This document shows, in pieces, positions 31,028-43,930 of a stretch of DNA of 64,000 bases. The stretch covers positions 5,647,001 through 5,711,000 of the forward strand of contig WOAB01000589.1 of the NCBI GenBank assembly GCA_027886185.1. Direction: 5' to 3'. Position numbers and translations under genes: made by a program. The stretch is from Rheum nobile. Lineage: Eukaryota > Streptophyta > Magnoliopsida > Caryophyllales > Polygonaceae. Every line of letters begins with the position of its first letter. Positions within the stretch are counted from its first letter, which is position 1. Under the pieces are notes generated by a model. That model worked only from the letters and a program-made list of their open reading frames with translations. It ran no database searches and was not told where the DNA came from.

Positions 31028-33643
31028 ATGGATGAGGCGGCACAACAGCAACAACAACAACAGGAGTTGCTGCAACAATAACAACAGAAGTTGCTGCAAC
31101 AACAACAGCTGCAACTGTAAGAGTTGCAACAACAGCTACTGAATCAGCAACAAGAGATGCAACAGTTGTTGAATGTGCCTCCGCCTATGACATTGGGTGA
31201 CTATGTGTTGCCACGTCACCAAGGACCCACATCTGGTGTGGTCCGACCTCCATTTCAGGCCAGGAATTTTGAGATGAAGCCATCTCTGATTAATATGGTT
31301 CAGCAAAATCAGTTTGGAGGTCTTCCATCCGAGAATCCTCACCAACATCTCAACACTTTTCTAGAGCTTATGGATACGGTGAAGATTCATGATGTCTCGA
31401 ATGACACGCTTTATTTGCGCGCCTTCTCATTCTCTTTGAGAGACAGGGCTAAAGCATGGTTCAAGGCCCTGCCTCATGGCACTATCACAACATGGGATGA
31501 GTTGGCTAAAGCTTTCCTAACCAAGTATTTCCCCCCAAAGAAGACAGCTGAGATGAGGAATCAGATCAGTTTATTTCAGATGAAAGATGAGGAGTCTCTG
31601 TATGAAGGTTGGGAGAGATTCAAAGAGCTCTTGTTGTTATGTCCTCACCATGGACAAGATAAGTGGGTGTTGCTTCACACCTTCTACAATGCTGTGGACA
31701 ACGCTACTAGATTGCTTATTGATGCCTCATCTGGAGGCACAATCATGAATATGCATGTTGATGTGGCTTGGGAGAAGATTGAGAATATTGCCCAACACAA
31801 CCACTATTATAATGATGCTCGATCTACTCCAAGCTCTAAGAGAACAGCTGGTCTTTATGAGGTTGACAATGAGGTTTCGCAACAAGCAAGGATGGAGGCT
31901 ATGGCTCATGAGATAAAGCAACTGAAGTTGAGTATGAGTAGAGCTAAGCTTAAGAATGAGGAGAGTCCAGCTCCGGTTGTTTCAAATGTGGTTTGTCAAT
32001 TCTGTGGGAAAGGTGATCACACTATATCATCTTATCAACTATTTGCTACAAAGGATGAGCCACAAGAGGGAGAAGTGAACTACATGAACAACTTCAATAG
32101 GGGTCCTAGAAATGATCCATATTCCAACACCTATAATCCCGGTTGGAGGAATCATCCTAATTTTTCCTATAAGAATGATGATGCTCAGCAAATACCACCT
32201 CCAGGGTTCCAACCGGGACTCTCTCAACCGCAAGTACCCGCTCAGACCTTTGATAATTCCGCACTTCAGTCTGTGTTGAGGGAAATGGCTAAAAATCAAG
32301 GGATCATTGCTTCTCAGTTGGAAGCCCTATCCAAGAAGGCTGAAAACTTTGAGAGCTTGCCTAAGAGGATGGACCAATTGGAGAGTCAGTTGGCCCAAAT
32401 TGCTATGAATGTTCCTAGGCCTACTGGTCAACTTCCTGGTCAACCTGAAGTCAACCCTAGGGAGCATTGCAGGGCTGTCTCTCTGAGTGAAGAAAAACAG
32501 TTGGAAGAGATCAGCCCAAGAGAAAAATAAGCGACAAATGAGCCTGTGGAGAAGCCACAAGAAGAAGAACCCAAGTATGTTGCTCCCCCTTCATACAAGC
32601 CACCTCTGCCTTTTGCTCAGAGAAGGATTCAGATACAGCTGGAGCACCAATTTGTGAAGTTTAAGGAGATGATGAAGAAGTTGTATGTTGACATACCTTT
32701 CACTGATGTCCTCACGCAAATGCCTGTGTATGCTAAGTTCATGAAAGAGATTCTGATAAAGAAGAGAAGGCTGGAGGACTATGAGTCTGTGGCCCTGACA
32801 ATGGACTGCGCTGAAAAGATGCCAAAGAAACTACAAGATCCGGGTGAATTCTTTATCCCTACATATTTTGGCAATCTCACTTATAATTGTCTTTGTGATC
32901 TCGGGTCTAGTGTCAATGTTATGCCTTTGTCAATCTGTAAAGAACTGAAATTGGGTGAGCCTGTTCCATCCAAGATGCGTCTCATTATGGCTGATAGGTC
33001 TGTTACTCATCCTGCTGGGATAATAGAAAATGTCCCTGTGAAAGTGGGAAAGTTCTTCATACCAGGAGATTTTGTGATACTTGACATGGAGGTTAGTGAT
33101 AAAACTCCCATCATCCTTGGGAGACCATTTTTAGCCACTGCTGGGGCTAATATTGATGTCAAGAATGGGAAGCTTTCATTCACAATAGGGGAAGAGAAGA
33201 TTGAGTATAAATATTTCAAGGACTACTTTCTTGAGATATACAAAGGCACCCCACCAGCTCCTATCACAGGTACCTGCTGTAAGATTGAGGTTGATCCTGG
33301 GCAAGAGGAGATCTTATCGGACATAGTTGGTTTGCTTGATGAGTGTTTGGGAAATCTGGACTTGGATGCTTATGAGAATGCTAGTGCGAAGAAAAGGCAA
33401 ACACCAACGAAAAGGAAGAAGGCCAAGACAAGGGTTGAGCTCAAGAGTGGAAATATGGTGTTGTTATCCCATGAAAAATCCAACATGTTTCCAGGTTCTA
33501 AGGGGACAAGATGGTCAGGACTGTATAGGGTGACTCGAGTTCTGAAAGGTGGGACAATTGAGTTATGGCATAAAAACTCAGGAAAGTTCAAAGTGCAAAG
33601 TCATCGACTAAAGCCTGTTGTCACGCGTGATCCGATCAAGTAG
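31028..33643 (+). pseudogene. gag-protease of element E, joined to an integrase C-terminal remnant
   Basis: One frame from a probable ATG at 31028 is broken by TAA at 31079, 31118 and 32528. It starts with a Gln-rich stretch. The gag domain follows (NPHQHLNTFLELMDTVK, FSLRDRAKAWFKALP, FLTKYFPPKKTAEMRNQI, FYNAVDNATRLLIDA). A zinc-like CQFCGKGDHTISSYQ comes next; the last Cys of the knuckle is replaced. The protease region has CDLGSSVNVMPLSICKEL and PIILGRPFLATAGANIDV, the Athila form of the Asp protease. After residue ECLGNLDLDAYENASAKK the protein passes directly to RVELKSGNMVLL ... RWSGLYRVTRVLKGGTIEL, the segment after the integrase core. RT, RNase H and the catalytic core of integrase are absent. 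Confidence 0.85.
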
Positions 33644-35129
33644 GGTACCACCGACCCTCCCGATCCGAGTACTTGAAAGTGGTGGGAGGTCAAGCTAATG
33701 ACCCAAAAGAAGCGCTTCTTGGGAGGCAACCCAAGACTCTAGATGTGAGTTTCCTCTTCTTCTGTTATTTTTCTACATTGGGACAATGTAGGGTTTAGCT
33801 TGGGGGAGCAATTCACATGTAGACTTGCATGATCATCTTAGTTCATCCTAGATTTAGTTGTGTTTGCATTTTATTTTATTTTATCATTATGAACTTGTTT
33901 CTATGCATTGCATTATGGATGTTGGATTTGACCCTTTTTGCTTGTTTCCTTTTGGTTGTTTTTCTTGTAATGCATGAGTTATGAATCCTCTTAATATATT
34001 TTGGTTGTTGATATTGCAATTGCATTATGAGCATGATATGATTGATCAAACCTATGACAATGACCTGAGCATGTGGACTTTGACTAAGATACGTTAGAAC
34101 CGACACTCTAGACAAAATGTCCTAGCGAGCTTGTTGGCCTTCCTTGGACTACATTTGCAAAAGTCTCTCATTTTCTTCATGTGTGTGAACTCTCTTTGTG
34201 TGCTAACTCTAGAACTTGCATTAATATCTTCTTTGAGGCCACGCTCACGACTTATGTGCATGACATTAATAGGATTGAGGCATTGTTTTTATTAACCCTT
34301 TTTATCCTTGGCCACCCTATTCATGTATCCTTTGCTTGAAGCCCGTTGTGCCTTATTGCCTATTCTTTGGAAACTACACAAAAGCATACCGAGCCTATAA
34401 GTTCATCCTTCCCATCCGGGGATTAGGATAGTTGAATTGTTGTTGCTAAAGTGGATTTTAGCCAAGCTTGGGGGAGGTTACATATATGGTGGTTAGAAAT
34501 GTGTATAAATTTGTAATGTGTCTCCTTTCCATGTGTCTTCTTTGACTTCTAAAAAAAAAAAGGATTGAAAAAAAAAGAAGTCAAGTAAAAGAAAGGAGAC
34601 CATGTCATATGTAAGGGTTAAGTTGTATGTGTTTGAAGGTTGAAATTCAATTAAAGGGTATTTTCGCTTGGTGTTGTCTTGGTAAGATCCTCTTCCCCGG
34701 ATTTAGCTCCTCGTGGCCTAAATACTCCTATTCCCTATGTTATACCTTGGCCCCATTACAACCTTGGAAAAGCCCTCATGATTTTTGTCGTGTGCATGGT
34801 CTTTAGTGGTGGAGATTAAGAACACTGTTGCAAGCTTATGGTAGTGTAGCATTCAAAGCTGAGAATTGATATTGAGTGAAACACATGCTTAAACACATGA
34901 GTGTGAGTGACTTGTTTTTTTTTTCTTCGATTCTGGTGAGGTCTTGAGTGAGGGAACTGATTGTACTCTTGTCATTGATTGAGAAGCATGCTAGGACGGA
35001 ATTTGTCGTTTGTTTGGTCTTTCAATGTTATTGGTCATATGTCTTTTGGATAGAAACAACTATTGCATATTATGTGTACTCATTGTCATGCACTTGCTTG
35101 GGACAAGCAAGGTTCAAGCTTGGGGGATT
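33644..35129 (+). other. 3' non-coding region of element E
   Basis: Near its start are adjoining stem-loops AGAAGCGCTTCT (33708-33719) and CTTGGGAGGCAACCCAAG (33718-33735), a word also seen downstream of pol in other Athila/Tat elements. A hairpin of gacttct/agaagtc arms with an A-rich loop lies near 34549-34582. It ends with the polypurine tract GCTTGGGGGATT (35118-35129). No env-like ORF is visible. Confidence 0.65.
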
Positions 35130-36714
35130 TGATAGCATGCATTTAGGCTAGTTTAGGTCACGTTTATTTCTGCTATTTTGGTTTGTTTTGTTCATTTTCC
35201 TTTTAGTTTTATTTGGTTTTAGTAGATTTGTAGTGTTCGGAGTCTACTCTTGCGTTTGTTGCATTTCAGGATCTTTAGGAGGCGTTTTTGGAGAATGTGG
35301 GCCTTAATACGAAGATGTTCATGAAGAGGGCTCGAAGGGATGATGCCAACATCAAGTGTGCGGATGACGAGAAGGAGACGGGACCAAGGTCGATCAAGGA
35401 GAGGGTCCGAGGCAAGAACCAGGGAAGAAAACTGCATCAAACTCGGCCAAGACTCGGCCGAGTTTCGGCCCGAGTCAGGTGCCACCTCAAGACAACAACT
35501 GGGCACAACTCGGTCGAGACCAGACCGAGTTTCTGCCCGAGTCAGCACATGGACGTCAACTGAGAACAACTCGGCCGTGACCCAACCGAGTTGTCGCTCG
35601 AGTCAGCTCAAGATTTGTCAACTGGACACAACTCGGTCGAGACCCGACCGAGTTGTCTCCCGAGTCAGCGACGTTGACTGAAACTCGGCCCGTGACCCGG
35701 CCGAGTTTCTGGGCCGAGTCGGGTTACGAGTTTATTCTCCGACTTGTTTTATCCCGTGTGTCGCTCGCTATTTTGTGGGGGTATAAAAGACTTGTAAAAA
35801 CTTCTATTTGGGGGAGGCTAGCAGCTGCATCTACGTTTTTAGATATCTCAAAAACCCTAGGGAAGATTTTGGGAGATTTTGCTACATTGGATCGTTTGAG
35901 AATCGAATCTCTTTTGGAATACAATTGGTATGTTGTCTCTTTCAATGAATTTGATTTCTCTTTCTCTCATGTCTAGCTAAACCTTCTTTTCTAGGGCTGG
36001 GTGAACCCAATGGTGAATTAGGTAGGTTTGATTGCGGTATTTGATTGAATGAATATGTGAATGAGATTTGATTCTATCCTAGGATGCTTAATGACCTAAT
36101 TGATTCGTAATTAGGATTTCTATTGGAATTTGAGACCGAAAGGAGAAAATGATAATAGAAGATTGATACATGATAGATCCCTAGGATAGAACTTGAGGAT
36201 TATTTGTGCGAAAGTGACTTAATCCCTCTTGTGGTACTTGACTATCGAATTGATTTTTGGATGAGTAGATTCCGCGGAGCGCGAAAGCGAATGTTGTTTC
36301 TATTTGTTCATTGATCTTTACAGAACTTAATGGGCCTTAATGAGATTAGCTTTGTGCAAAAGTGACTGCTAGTCGAGTCTAGGTACATGCACTATTCGTC
36401 TGAAAAGAGGTAGTGTTGGCATTAGATAGTGGGTCCTTCAAATAACATTCATATTGAAATCTAATCAGATATTGTCTAGAATCTACCGAAACACCATTGT
36501 GGGGATCCTAACCTTGAAAGTTTTTTTTTTCCCAACTGATAATTCATTTTTACTTGACATTTGTTACCATTGAAACCGAATTGCAAACCTTTCTTGTCTA
36601 CGACTTAGTCTATTAGTTGATCTAGCAATTGATACTACTTCATAGTCCCTGAGTTCGACACCTTGGTACTACAACCGAACCCGTACACTTGCGGGGTAGG
36701 ATTTGGACCTATCA
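35130..36714 (+). repeat. 3' LTR of element E
   Basis: 1585 bp, nearly identical to 29212-30795, with the same palindrome array and TATA box. Confidence 0.9.
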
Positions 36715-36719
36715 ATGAC

Positions 36720-37620
36720 CTACCCTTATTAGAATATAAGTGGTGGTGCACTTAGCTAGTGCCAATATTCGGGATTTATTCCCATTCTATATCTCATTGT
36801 GAGATCTGTTGTGGAAATTAAAAGCTTTAAGGTTAATGCACGTTTTGAAGTTAAATAAGATAAGTGCCTTGTTGCACATAATAATTATACCCTCGGGCGA
36901 GAAGTATAATGTGGAACTCGCCCGAACTCTTGTTTAAAAGTATGTCCTCTTTCCAATCTGGATTCACATTATGCGGTAAGGTTGGTCGTAAACCCAAATA
37001 TTCAAGGTCGGTTTTCAACTCTGTGTGAAATATAATGTTCCCAAACAAACATACATATTCCTATAAGACTCATCTTCTTTGGAGTCTTCTCTTGTTGCAT
37101 TCCTATTCTTAGTTTTAGTGAGAGTGTCTGAGTTATATATCGTCTACCGAATATTATTCGAGAGACAATAATAGTAATTGGATACAATCACAAGCACCAT
37201 TCTGTTTGAGCCCTTGTTTAGTCTTTCATTAGACTAACCAACTACTCTTTTCCTTGCATGGTTGGCTGGTGTCATCCGTCCTATATAGCACATCATGTAC
37301 ATCTTTCCAAATTGAAGATGCGGGAAGAAGACGTTGAAGGCAGCTGCATTTCCTTTGGTTATTTTGATTGTTGAACAAGGTTTAGATCCTGTTTGTGATT
37401 TTGAATATTTAAGTCTTCCGCTGATATTTTGATATACAATATTGGGTTGCTGTTTTTGCAACGTCATTTATAATACAATTTTTATTTTTTATATATATAT
37501 ATGATATTTATCGTTTTAAATTATTATTTTGCGATCAATACTGTAAGCCTCAGGTGATTTCGGATATGCGATCCGAGGTCATTGGTGGTAATATTCCTAA
37601 CGTAATTTAGGGGTGTTACA
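36720..37620 (+). repeat. Element B 5' LTR, segment 3
   Basis: Resumes with cctacccttattagaatataagtgg, matching 46478 onward in the later LTR copy, and ends TTTAGGGGTGTTACA. Confidence 0.8.
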
Positions 37621-37624
37621 GTTA

Positions 37625-37636
37625 TGGTATCAAAGC
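37625..37636 (+). other. Primer-binding site of element B, mutated
   Basis: TGGTATCAAAGC, one base different from the usual TGGTATCAGAGC, four bases after the LTR. Confidence 0.75.
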
Positions 37637-38008
37637 TAAAGGTTTTAAACTCAACATTTTTAAACCGTTTTATATTTAATTGAGTTTTATAAAACAAAAA
37701 TTTGGTGTGAATTTCTTTAGTATAGGCCCTAAGTAAGGCTTAGAATAAAATGTCTTTAAGGAGATTTTAAACCACAATGATTTGGTGAGGTTTCTTTCAA
37801 AAGTATATTACTATAAGTTTCTATAGCGGGTTTGAAGTGGAAGACAAGGTCGGGTTTAACAAGTGAATTTGTGTTAGTAGTTTTGCATGAATTTTTTTTT
37901 TCTCAAAACTTCTGCCAGTAATAGTAGTTTCATCTACTGATGCCTATTATAGAAGATAAAATTTCTATATCGGGAAAGTTCTAACCTCTTCTTGTCTTTT
38001 TTTAGACA

Positions 38009-39086
38009 ATGGTGTTTACGAGAGCTCAGTTAAGGGCTAAGGAAGAATCTCAGACCGCTCTGACAATCAAGTTTGAGCCTGATTCTGTAGAGATTGTTGT
38101 GAACGATGGCCCAGTGCTAGAGTTCTCCTTGCCGAAAGAAGATGTGAAAGTTATTGTGGTAGCTAAGACCACTGAAGAAGAAGACCCGGACGAAGACCCT
38201 GAGTACGAGAGTGAAGGAGAAAGGGAAGTGCAATCCAAGCAATCCCCTATCCCCGAGGTCGTTGATGAAGATGAGGACCTAATGGAGGATTCTGAAAGTG
38301 AGGAGGAACAGTTGGATCCCTACTACGAGAGTTGGAAAGAGATGTACGGGCCAGTTCAACAACCCGGTAGTGAGACGCCGACTTACACGCCGATGTCTCC
38401 GACTACCTATAAGGCCAATGGGTTTGTCAATGTTGAACGGGAGGAGAATGACCTGACTTTACCACCAGTTGATGTGGTTCTTTCTCCCGACTATTCGCCT
38501 CCTCGACCCAGGGATGTCCAATCACTCAGGAGATGCTTAATGGGATGTCTACCCCAGAAGAAATGCGGGTTATTGATGAAGAGACTGAGCGGACCAGGTT
38601 GCTAGTTCGACCTTGAGAAAAGTACTTCGCTTGTGGCAGTGCTGATCCACCAGTGACTAAGAGGCCTCGTACTTGGATAGAGTATCTTGATTCTGATGGC
38701 ACGAAGCCACGACAGGCTCGTGAGAATGTCCTAGTGTTGCATGAGTATATGAAGGACTAGAAGGACTCTCTGAACGACTTGAAGGAAGAGGCTCAAAACT
38801 TTGTTCAACTCTAAAAAATTGGCAAGAATGCGCCCATTCAGTACTGGATGAGTTAGAGGATGCCAACAAGTTCTTGGATACTCTTTATGGGCAACCTTCA
38901 AAAGGCTCCGAGCCTCAGGAGGGTGATATGGGCAAGTCTGGTGAGCCATCATTACCTGCTGAGGGACTAAGTGATCTGAAGCAGAAGAGACCAGCAGACG
39001 ACACAGAGGGAGAGCTACCTTCGAAGAAGAGAATGACGGCTAAGGCATATAAAGACTTGTTTCTAGACCCCAAGAAGAAGCAGTGA
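38009..39086 (+). pseudogene. ORF1 of element B: acidic protein upstream of gag
   Basis: It starts MVFTRAQLRAKEESQTAL. The acidic centre includes TTEEEDPDEDPEYESEGE and EDEDLMEDSESEEEQLDPYY. The frame is lost near 38550. A later block (38874-39086) has KQKRPADDTEGELPSKKRMT and ends DPKKKQ. Position, acidic middle and basic NLS-like C-terminus match ORF1 of elements A and C, although the sequences are barely alignable by eye and the MGxCxS start is absent. Function unknown. Confidence 0.55.
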
Positions 39087-39328
39087 TTTATAGTGCATTA
39101 GTTCTTCTTTTCAGTTTTTCCCACTTAGACAATAATGGAGCAGTAGTCTCCTAATGTTATTTCCTTTTGAACCTCTTGGTTGTTGTTCTGACTTTTGGTG
39201 TGTTTCTTTTTCATTAATGATAAGGGATGAGTTTATTAGATAGCTGTCTTGATTATGGCAGTTGGAGTATTATTACCAACAACAAAGTATTTGATTGGCT
39301 TATATCTAATAAACGTAAACACAACCAG

Positions 39329-42300
39329 ATGGTGAACACTAGAAATGCCGCTTGCCAAGAAGTTGGACCGAGCAACGCCTCCCGAATTCAGATCAGGAGT
39401 GCGGCAAACCAGGAAGACGAAACTGGGTTCGGATCCCATAACCACCCAGCTGTAAATGTTCCGCCTTAGGTTAACCCTCAGGTGGGTGGAGAAAGGGGAC
39501 AAGTACCTCTTGTTGCCCCAATTGTCTTCGACAATGCTGCTGTCGAGGCAATAAGACAAATTGTAATGCAAGCGGTCACATAAATGGTTGGACAAGGGAT
39601 GCCACAAGCTCAGGAGATCCCTATACCACATGTTGTTCCTAATGTGGAGGAGTGGGTGAATGTCACGCCTCCTATGCCTATGCAGAGAGATGAGGGAAGC
39701 TATGGTCGCGCGATGAATACGATCAATTCTATGAGGCCTGATTCTTACGACGGTACTGGAGAACCCATCAAGGTGGCCTACTGGTTCCTGCATGTAGAGT
39801 GACTTTTTAGGAACATCATTTGCACTGAAACTGAGAAGGTGCACATCATCTTTTTACAGTTGATGGATGGGGTGAGTGAATGGTGGGAGAGTACGGGATT
39901 AGCTGATCATCCCGAGCTGACTTGGTCGATGTTTAAGACCAAGATGACTAATCGTTTCTTTTCCAGAGCTATGAGGGAGGAGAAACATAAGGAATTCCTT
40001 TACCCGAAGATTGAGGGGTTGAAGTTAACTACTATAGCTGCTAAGTTTAACCCCCTGCTGCATTCTGCTGGGAGTGAGGTGGCGACTGAGGAGCAGAAGA
40101 TCTGGCATTTCCACGAGTGGATGAACCCAAACATTAAGCCATTGATGGTGTGTCATGGTTGTACCAGTCTGGAGCAGTATGTGGACGCTGCTTACAAGCT
40201 AGAAGTGACTCTGGAGGAGTCGGCGAAGAAGCGCAATCGACAGAGTTCGATGAGTGATAGCCAACAAAATGGTGGGTTCAAGCAGCCAGCTCTGCCGTCT
40301 AACTTCTCGAAGGCTAGTCGGCCTAAGACAGAAATGACCCAGTCTGGTTCTACGCAACGTTCGGGTTAGAGTAAGGGCTAGGTCTAGTGTTACAATTGTG
40401 GGACACTTGGACATTAAAGCACTGAATGCAGGAAAGGGAAGAGGACGTGCTTTACTTGCGGAAAGGAGGGGCATCAGCAGGCTTATTGCCCTAAACGGAG
40501 AAATCAGGAGGCTGAGTCCCAACAAGGGTCAATGAGCCATAATACCCGACCTCAGCGAAGGCCTGCAGGAAGCGCTGCTACACAGTTTACTGTGCAGAAT
40601 AAGGGAAAGGCTCCGATTGCATCAGGCAATCAGGGTCAGCGGCTCTACGAGATGCATGATGCTGATGGACCATACGCTCCTGTTGCTCAAGGTACTTTAC
40701 ACCTACACTCTACATCAGTCTGCATATTATTTGATTCCGGTGCTATACATTCATTGTGTTTGAGAGTTGCATAAATAAGTTAAGACTTCAATGCAATTAG
40801 GTGTGTGAACCATTTATGGTTAATCTCCCTAATGGGGAGCATTTAGTTGGGACCAAGCGGTTGTCGGATTTTCCAGTGACCATGTTCAAAGCTGACTTGA
40901 TTTGTATAGCCATGGCACCATACGACATTATTCTCGGGATGGACTGGTTGACGTGTCACATGGTGGTACTCGACTTCAATACGAGGACTGTGATAGTTTC
41001 ATCTGTGGGCCAGTTTGTGTGTAAGTTCAAGGGTCGTAATCTGGATAAACCCAAAAGAGAAGAAGTCTTGGCTCACGATATTCCTACCGTGTGTGAATTT
41101 GCCTATGTTTTTTCGGAGGAAATTCCAGGATTGCCCTCGAATCGGGACGTGGAGTTTACTATTGAGATGGAACCTTGTATGGTGCCGATTTCGAAGGCAC
41201 CTTATCGTATGGCTCCAGTGGAGATGCAAGGACTGAAGAATCAACTTGAAGAGTTGCTTGAGAAGGGCTACATAAGACTAAGTGCGTCACCTTGGGGTAC
41301 TCCGGTCTTATTTGTCAAGAAGAAGGATGGTTTGTTCCGGTTGTGTATTGATTACCAAAATTGCCCTACCTATGATCGGTTTGCTCCGCAAGGTCCACAA
41401 GAAGTTTGTACGAGATGAGAAGTGCGAGGCCAACTTTCAAAAGTTGAAAGAGTGCCTGGCGTCAGCACCAGTATTTTCACTTCCAGAAGGAATTGATGGG
41501 TATGTGGTGTATAATGATGCTTCGAAGCAAGGTTTGGGGTGTGTATTGATTCAGAAAGGGAAAGTTATTGCATACGCATCTCGGCAATTGAAGCCTTATG
41601 AAGCAAATTACTCAACCCATGACTTGGAGTTAGAAGTTGTGGTCTTTGCACTGAAGATTTGGAGACACTATCTCTACGGTGTCAGATGTCAGATCTTTAC
41701 TGACCACAAGAGTCTGAAGTATGTTTTTACTCAAAAGGAGTTAAACATGAGGCAACGACGCTGGTTAGATTTGCTCAAGGGTTATGATATTGAGTTATTG
41801 TATCATCCAGGCAAGGCTAATATGGTAGCAGACGCATTGAGCCGAAAGATGCCGCATGAGACTGTAGTAGCCATACTTACTGTTCAAACCAAATTGCAGC
41901 AAGGATTGTGCGAAATAGAGGTCTTATTTGCTCATCGGGAAGGACACCTGAGTATGCTCGAAATTCAGGCTACGTTGCTTGATCATATTAATGGAGGGAC
42001 AATTTGATATCTTGGTTTTGGTAAAGCCGAGTAGTGAAGTTCTAGATGTGAAAACTCTAGGGTTTGTGGTCCAGGAGGATGGATCACTGTGGTTTCAGGA
42101 TCGAATTTGTGTGCCTAATAATGATGATATTCAGCAGTTGATAATGAGAGAGGCTCATTCCTCTGCATATTCTGTTCATCCAGGATCTAGTAAGATGTAT
42201 AAAGATCTGAGGAAGAAAATCTGGTGGCCCAACATGAAGAGGGATGTAGCAAAATTCGTGGCAAGATGCTTGACTTGCCAGAAGGTAAAGTTTGAACACC

Positions 42301-43367
42301 GCAGACCAGGTGGAGAGTTACAACCTCTTTCGGTGCCATAATGGAAGTGGGAGGATATTGTAATGGACTTTGTTATGGGATTGCCCAAGACACATAGTCA
42401 AAAAGATGCTATATGGGTGATCATTGACCGGCTCACAAAAAGTGCTCATTTCGTGGCCATCAAGTCAACTTGGGGAACCCTGAAGCTGTCTGAAGTGTTT
42501 TTTCACGAGATAGTTCGTTTACATACGCCCAAAACCATTGTATCTGATCGTGATGGCCGATTCATGTCGAGATTCTGGAAATAATTGCATAAGGCCATGG
42601 GGACAAATTTAAGATTCAGTACCGCGTTTCATCCTCAAACGGATGGACAGTCAGATAGGACAATTCAGAAACTCGAGGACATGCTAAGAGCATGTGTGTT
42701 GGATCGTTCGACCAGTTGGGATTCAACCGTCAAGATGGCTCCGTTTGAAGCCTTGTATGGTAGAAAGTGCAGATCTCCAATATGTTGGGATGAGAATGCC
42801 GACAAGATTTTGCTAGGACCTGAGTTGGTCGAAAAAACTGCCTCGGAGATTGCTTTGATTAGAGAGAGGATGCTTACAACACAGAGTCGACAAAAGTCTT
42901 ATGCTGATTTGAAGCGAAGAGATGCCGAGTTCAATGTTGGAGATAAGGTGTTTGTCAGGGTGTCACCAACTAAGGGTGTGTTCAGGTTCAGAAAGCGTAG
43001 GAAGCTCAATCCGCGCTATGTTGGACCATTTGAGATCATTGACAGAGTCAGATCTTTGGCATATCGTTTGGTGTTGCCACCTTCAGCACATCTAGTGCAT
43101 AATGTGTTTCATGTCTCCTTGCTGAGAAAGTATGTGCCAGCTGAGTCTCATGTTCTGAGTTACGATGACATCGAGATTCAGTCGAATGGTACATACGAGG
43201 AGAGACCCGTGTGTATCCTAGAGCGTTGAGAGAAACACCTGCGGTATAAAGTGGTGCCATTGGTGAGGATTTTTTGGTCTAAGTATGGAGCCGAGGAAGT
43301 CACATGGGAAACTTGGAAGATCGAGGCTGATATGCATAGTCGTTTCCCTAAGCTGTTTTCGGCCTAG
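39329..43367 (+). pseudogene. gag-pol of element B, heavily decayed
   Basis: It starts MVNTRNAACQE. Gag motifs (EWWESTGLADHPELTWSMF, FFSRAMREEKHKEFL), zinc knuckles (CYNCGTLGH, CFTCGKEGHQQAYC), protease (LFDSGAIHS), the start of RT (RLCIDY), RNase H (VVYNDASKQGLG, DHKSLKYVF), integrase (HPGSSKMYKDL, CLTCQKVK, DGRFMSRFWK) and a chromodomain-like end (EEVTWETWKIEADM) all remain. There are many stops and frameshifts. About 575 bases of RT, including the catalytic IDD motif, are deleted at about 41360 relative to element A. A smaller deletion near 42720 removes part of the integrase core. The copy is dead. Confidence 0.85.
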
Positions 43368-43390
43368 TTTCGGGGTCAAAACTTTTTCTT

Positions 43391-43403
43391 AAGGGGGTAG
43401 TAA
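43391..43403 (+). other. Polypurine tract of element B
   Basis: AAGGGGGTAGTAA directly before the LTR start TGTAATAACCC. Confidence 0.7.
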
Positions 43404-43930
43404 TGTAATAACCCTCATTTTTAGTAAGGGTCTTTATGTAATTTTCCAACTCTATTTCTAATAAAAGAATTTTGGTATTTATTTCATTATTCCAAAAATA
43501 GAGATTCTTGACAAAAGTTGTTACAACTTTAAGTTGTGAGTTATGTAAATTTATTTTAACATTATGTTGATTCTAAACTTAAATAAAACTCATCAAATTT
43601 TACTTAGAATATTTAAATCAAGTTTAACAAATTTTTGTTAACGATTTAAGTATGGTTAAAGTCATTAGAATAATAACTTAAGCATTATTTTAGCCTAAGT
43701 TAAAATTTCAAAATATTAAATTTGGGTTAAAATAATATTAGAAACATAGAATTATAAAGAAATTGAGTTTGGGAAAGTTTGGATGATTTTGGTAATTTAT
43801 GAAAAGTTGTTGGAGGGCATTTTGCCACAAACCAAAAGGTTGAAGGGCCCGACCGTAAACTACCGGAAATTTCATCTTCTTCCTCCTCAAGCTTCAACCG
43901 TGAAGCTTCAATGCCTGCCAATGGCTGTTT
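43404..43930 (+). repeat. Element B 3' LTR, truncated copy
   Basis: Follows the LTR from its start for about 530 bases, then breaks at ctgtttggctcttc, where the MULE tail copy begins. A short TGGC word is shared at the join. Confidence 0.8.

Larger units (their letters stand above)
29212..36714 (+). mobile_element. Element E: Athila-type LTR retrotransposon, non-autonomous
   Basis: 7.5 kb with LTRs of 1584 and 1585 bp ending TGATAGC...CCTATCA. Target copies are TTGAC (29207-29211) and ATGAC (36715-36719), one mismatch. The tRNA-Asp primer site and a gag of Athila type identify the lineage. The protein region goes from protease straight to an integrase C-terminal segment, so RT, RNase H and the integrase core are missing. 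The two LTRs differ by about 2% by eye. Confidence 0.85.

Noticed and set aside
36851..37467. Short ORFs in the third piece of the element B LTR
   Set aside because: AT-rich LTR DNA; the equivalent frames are not preserved in the later LTR copy at 46500-47200.
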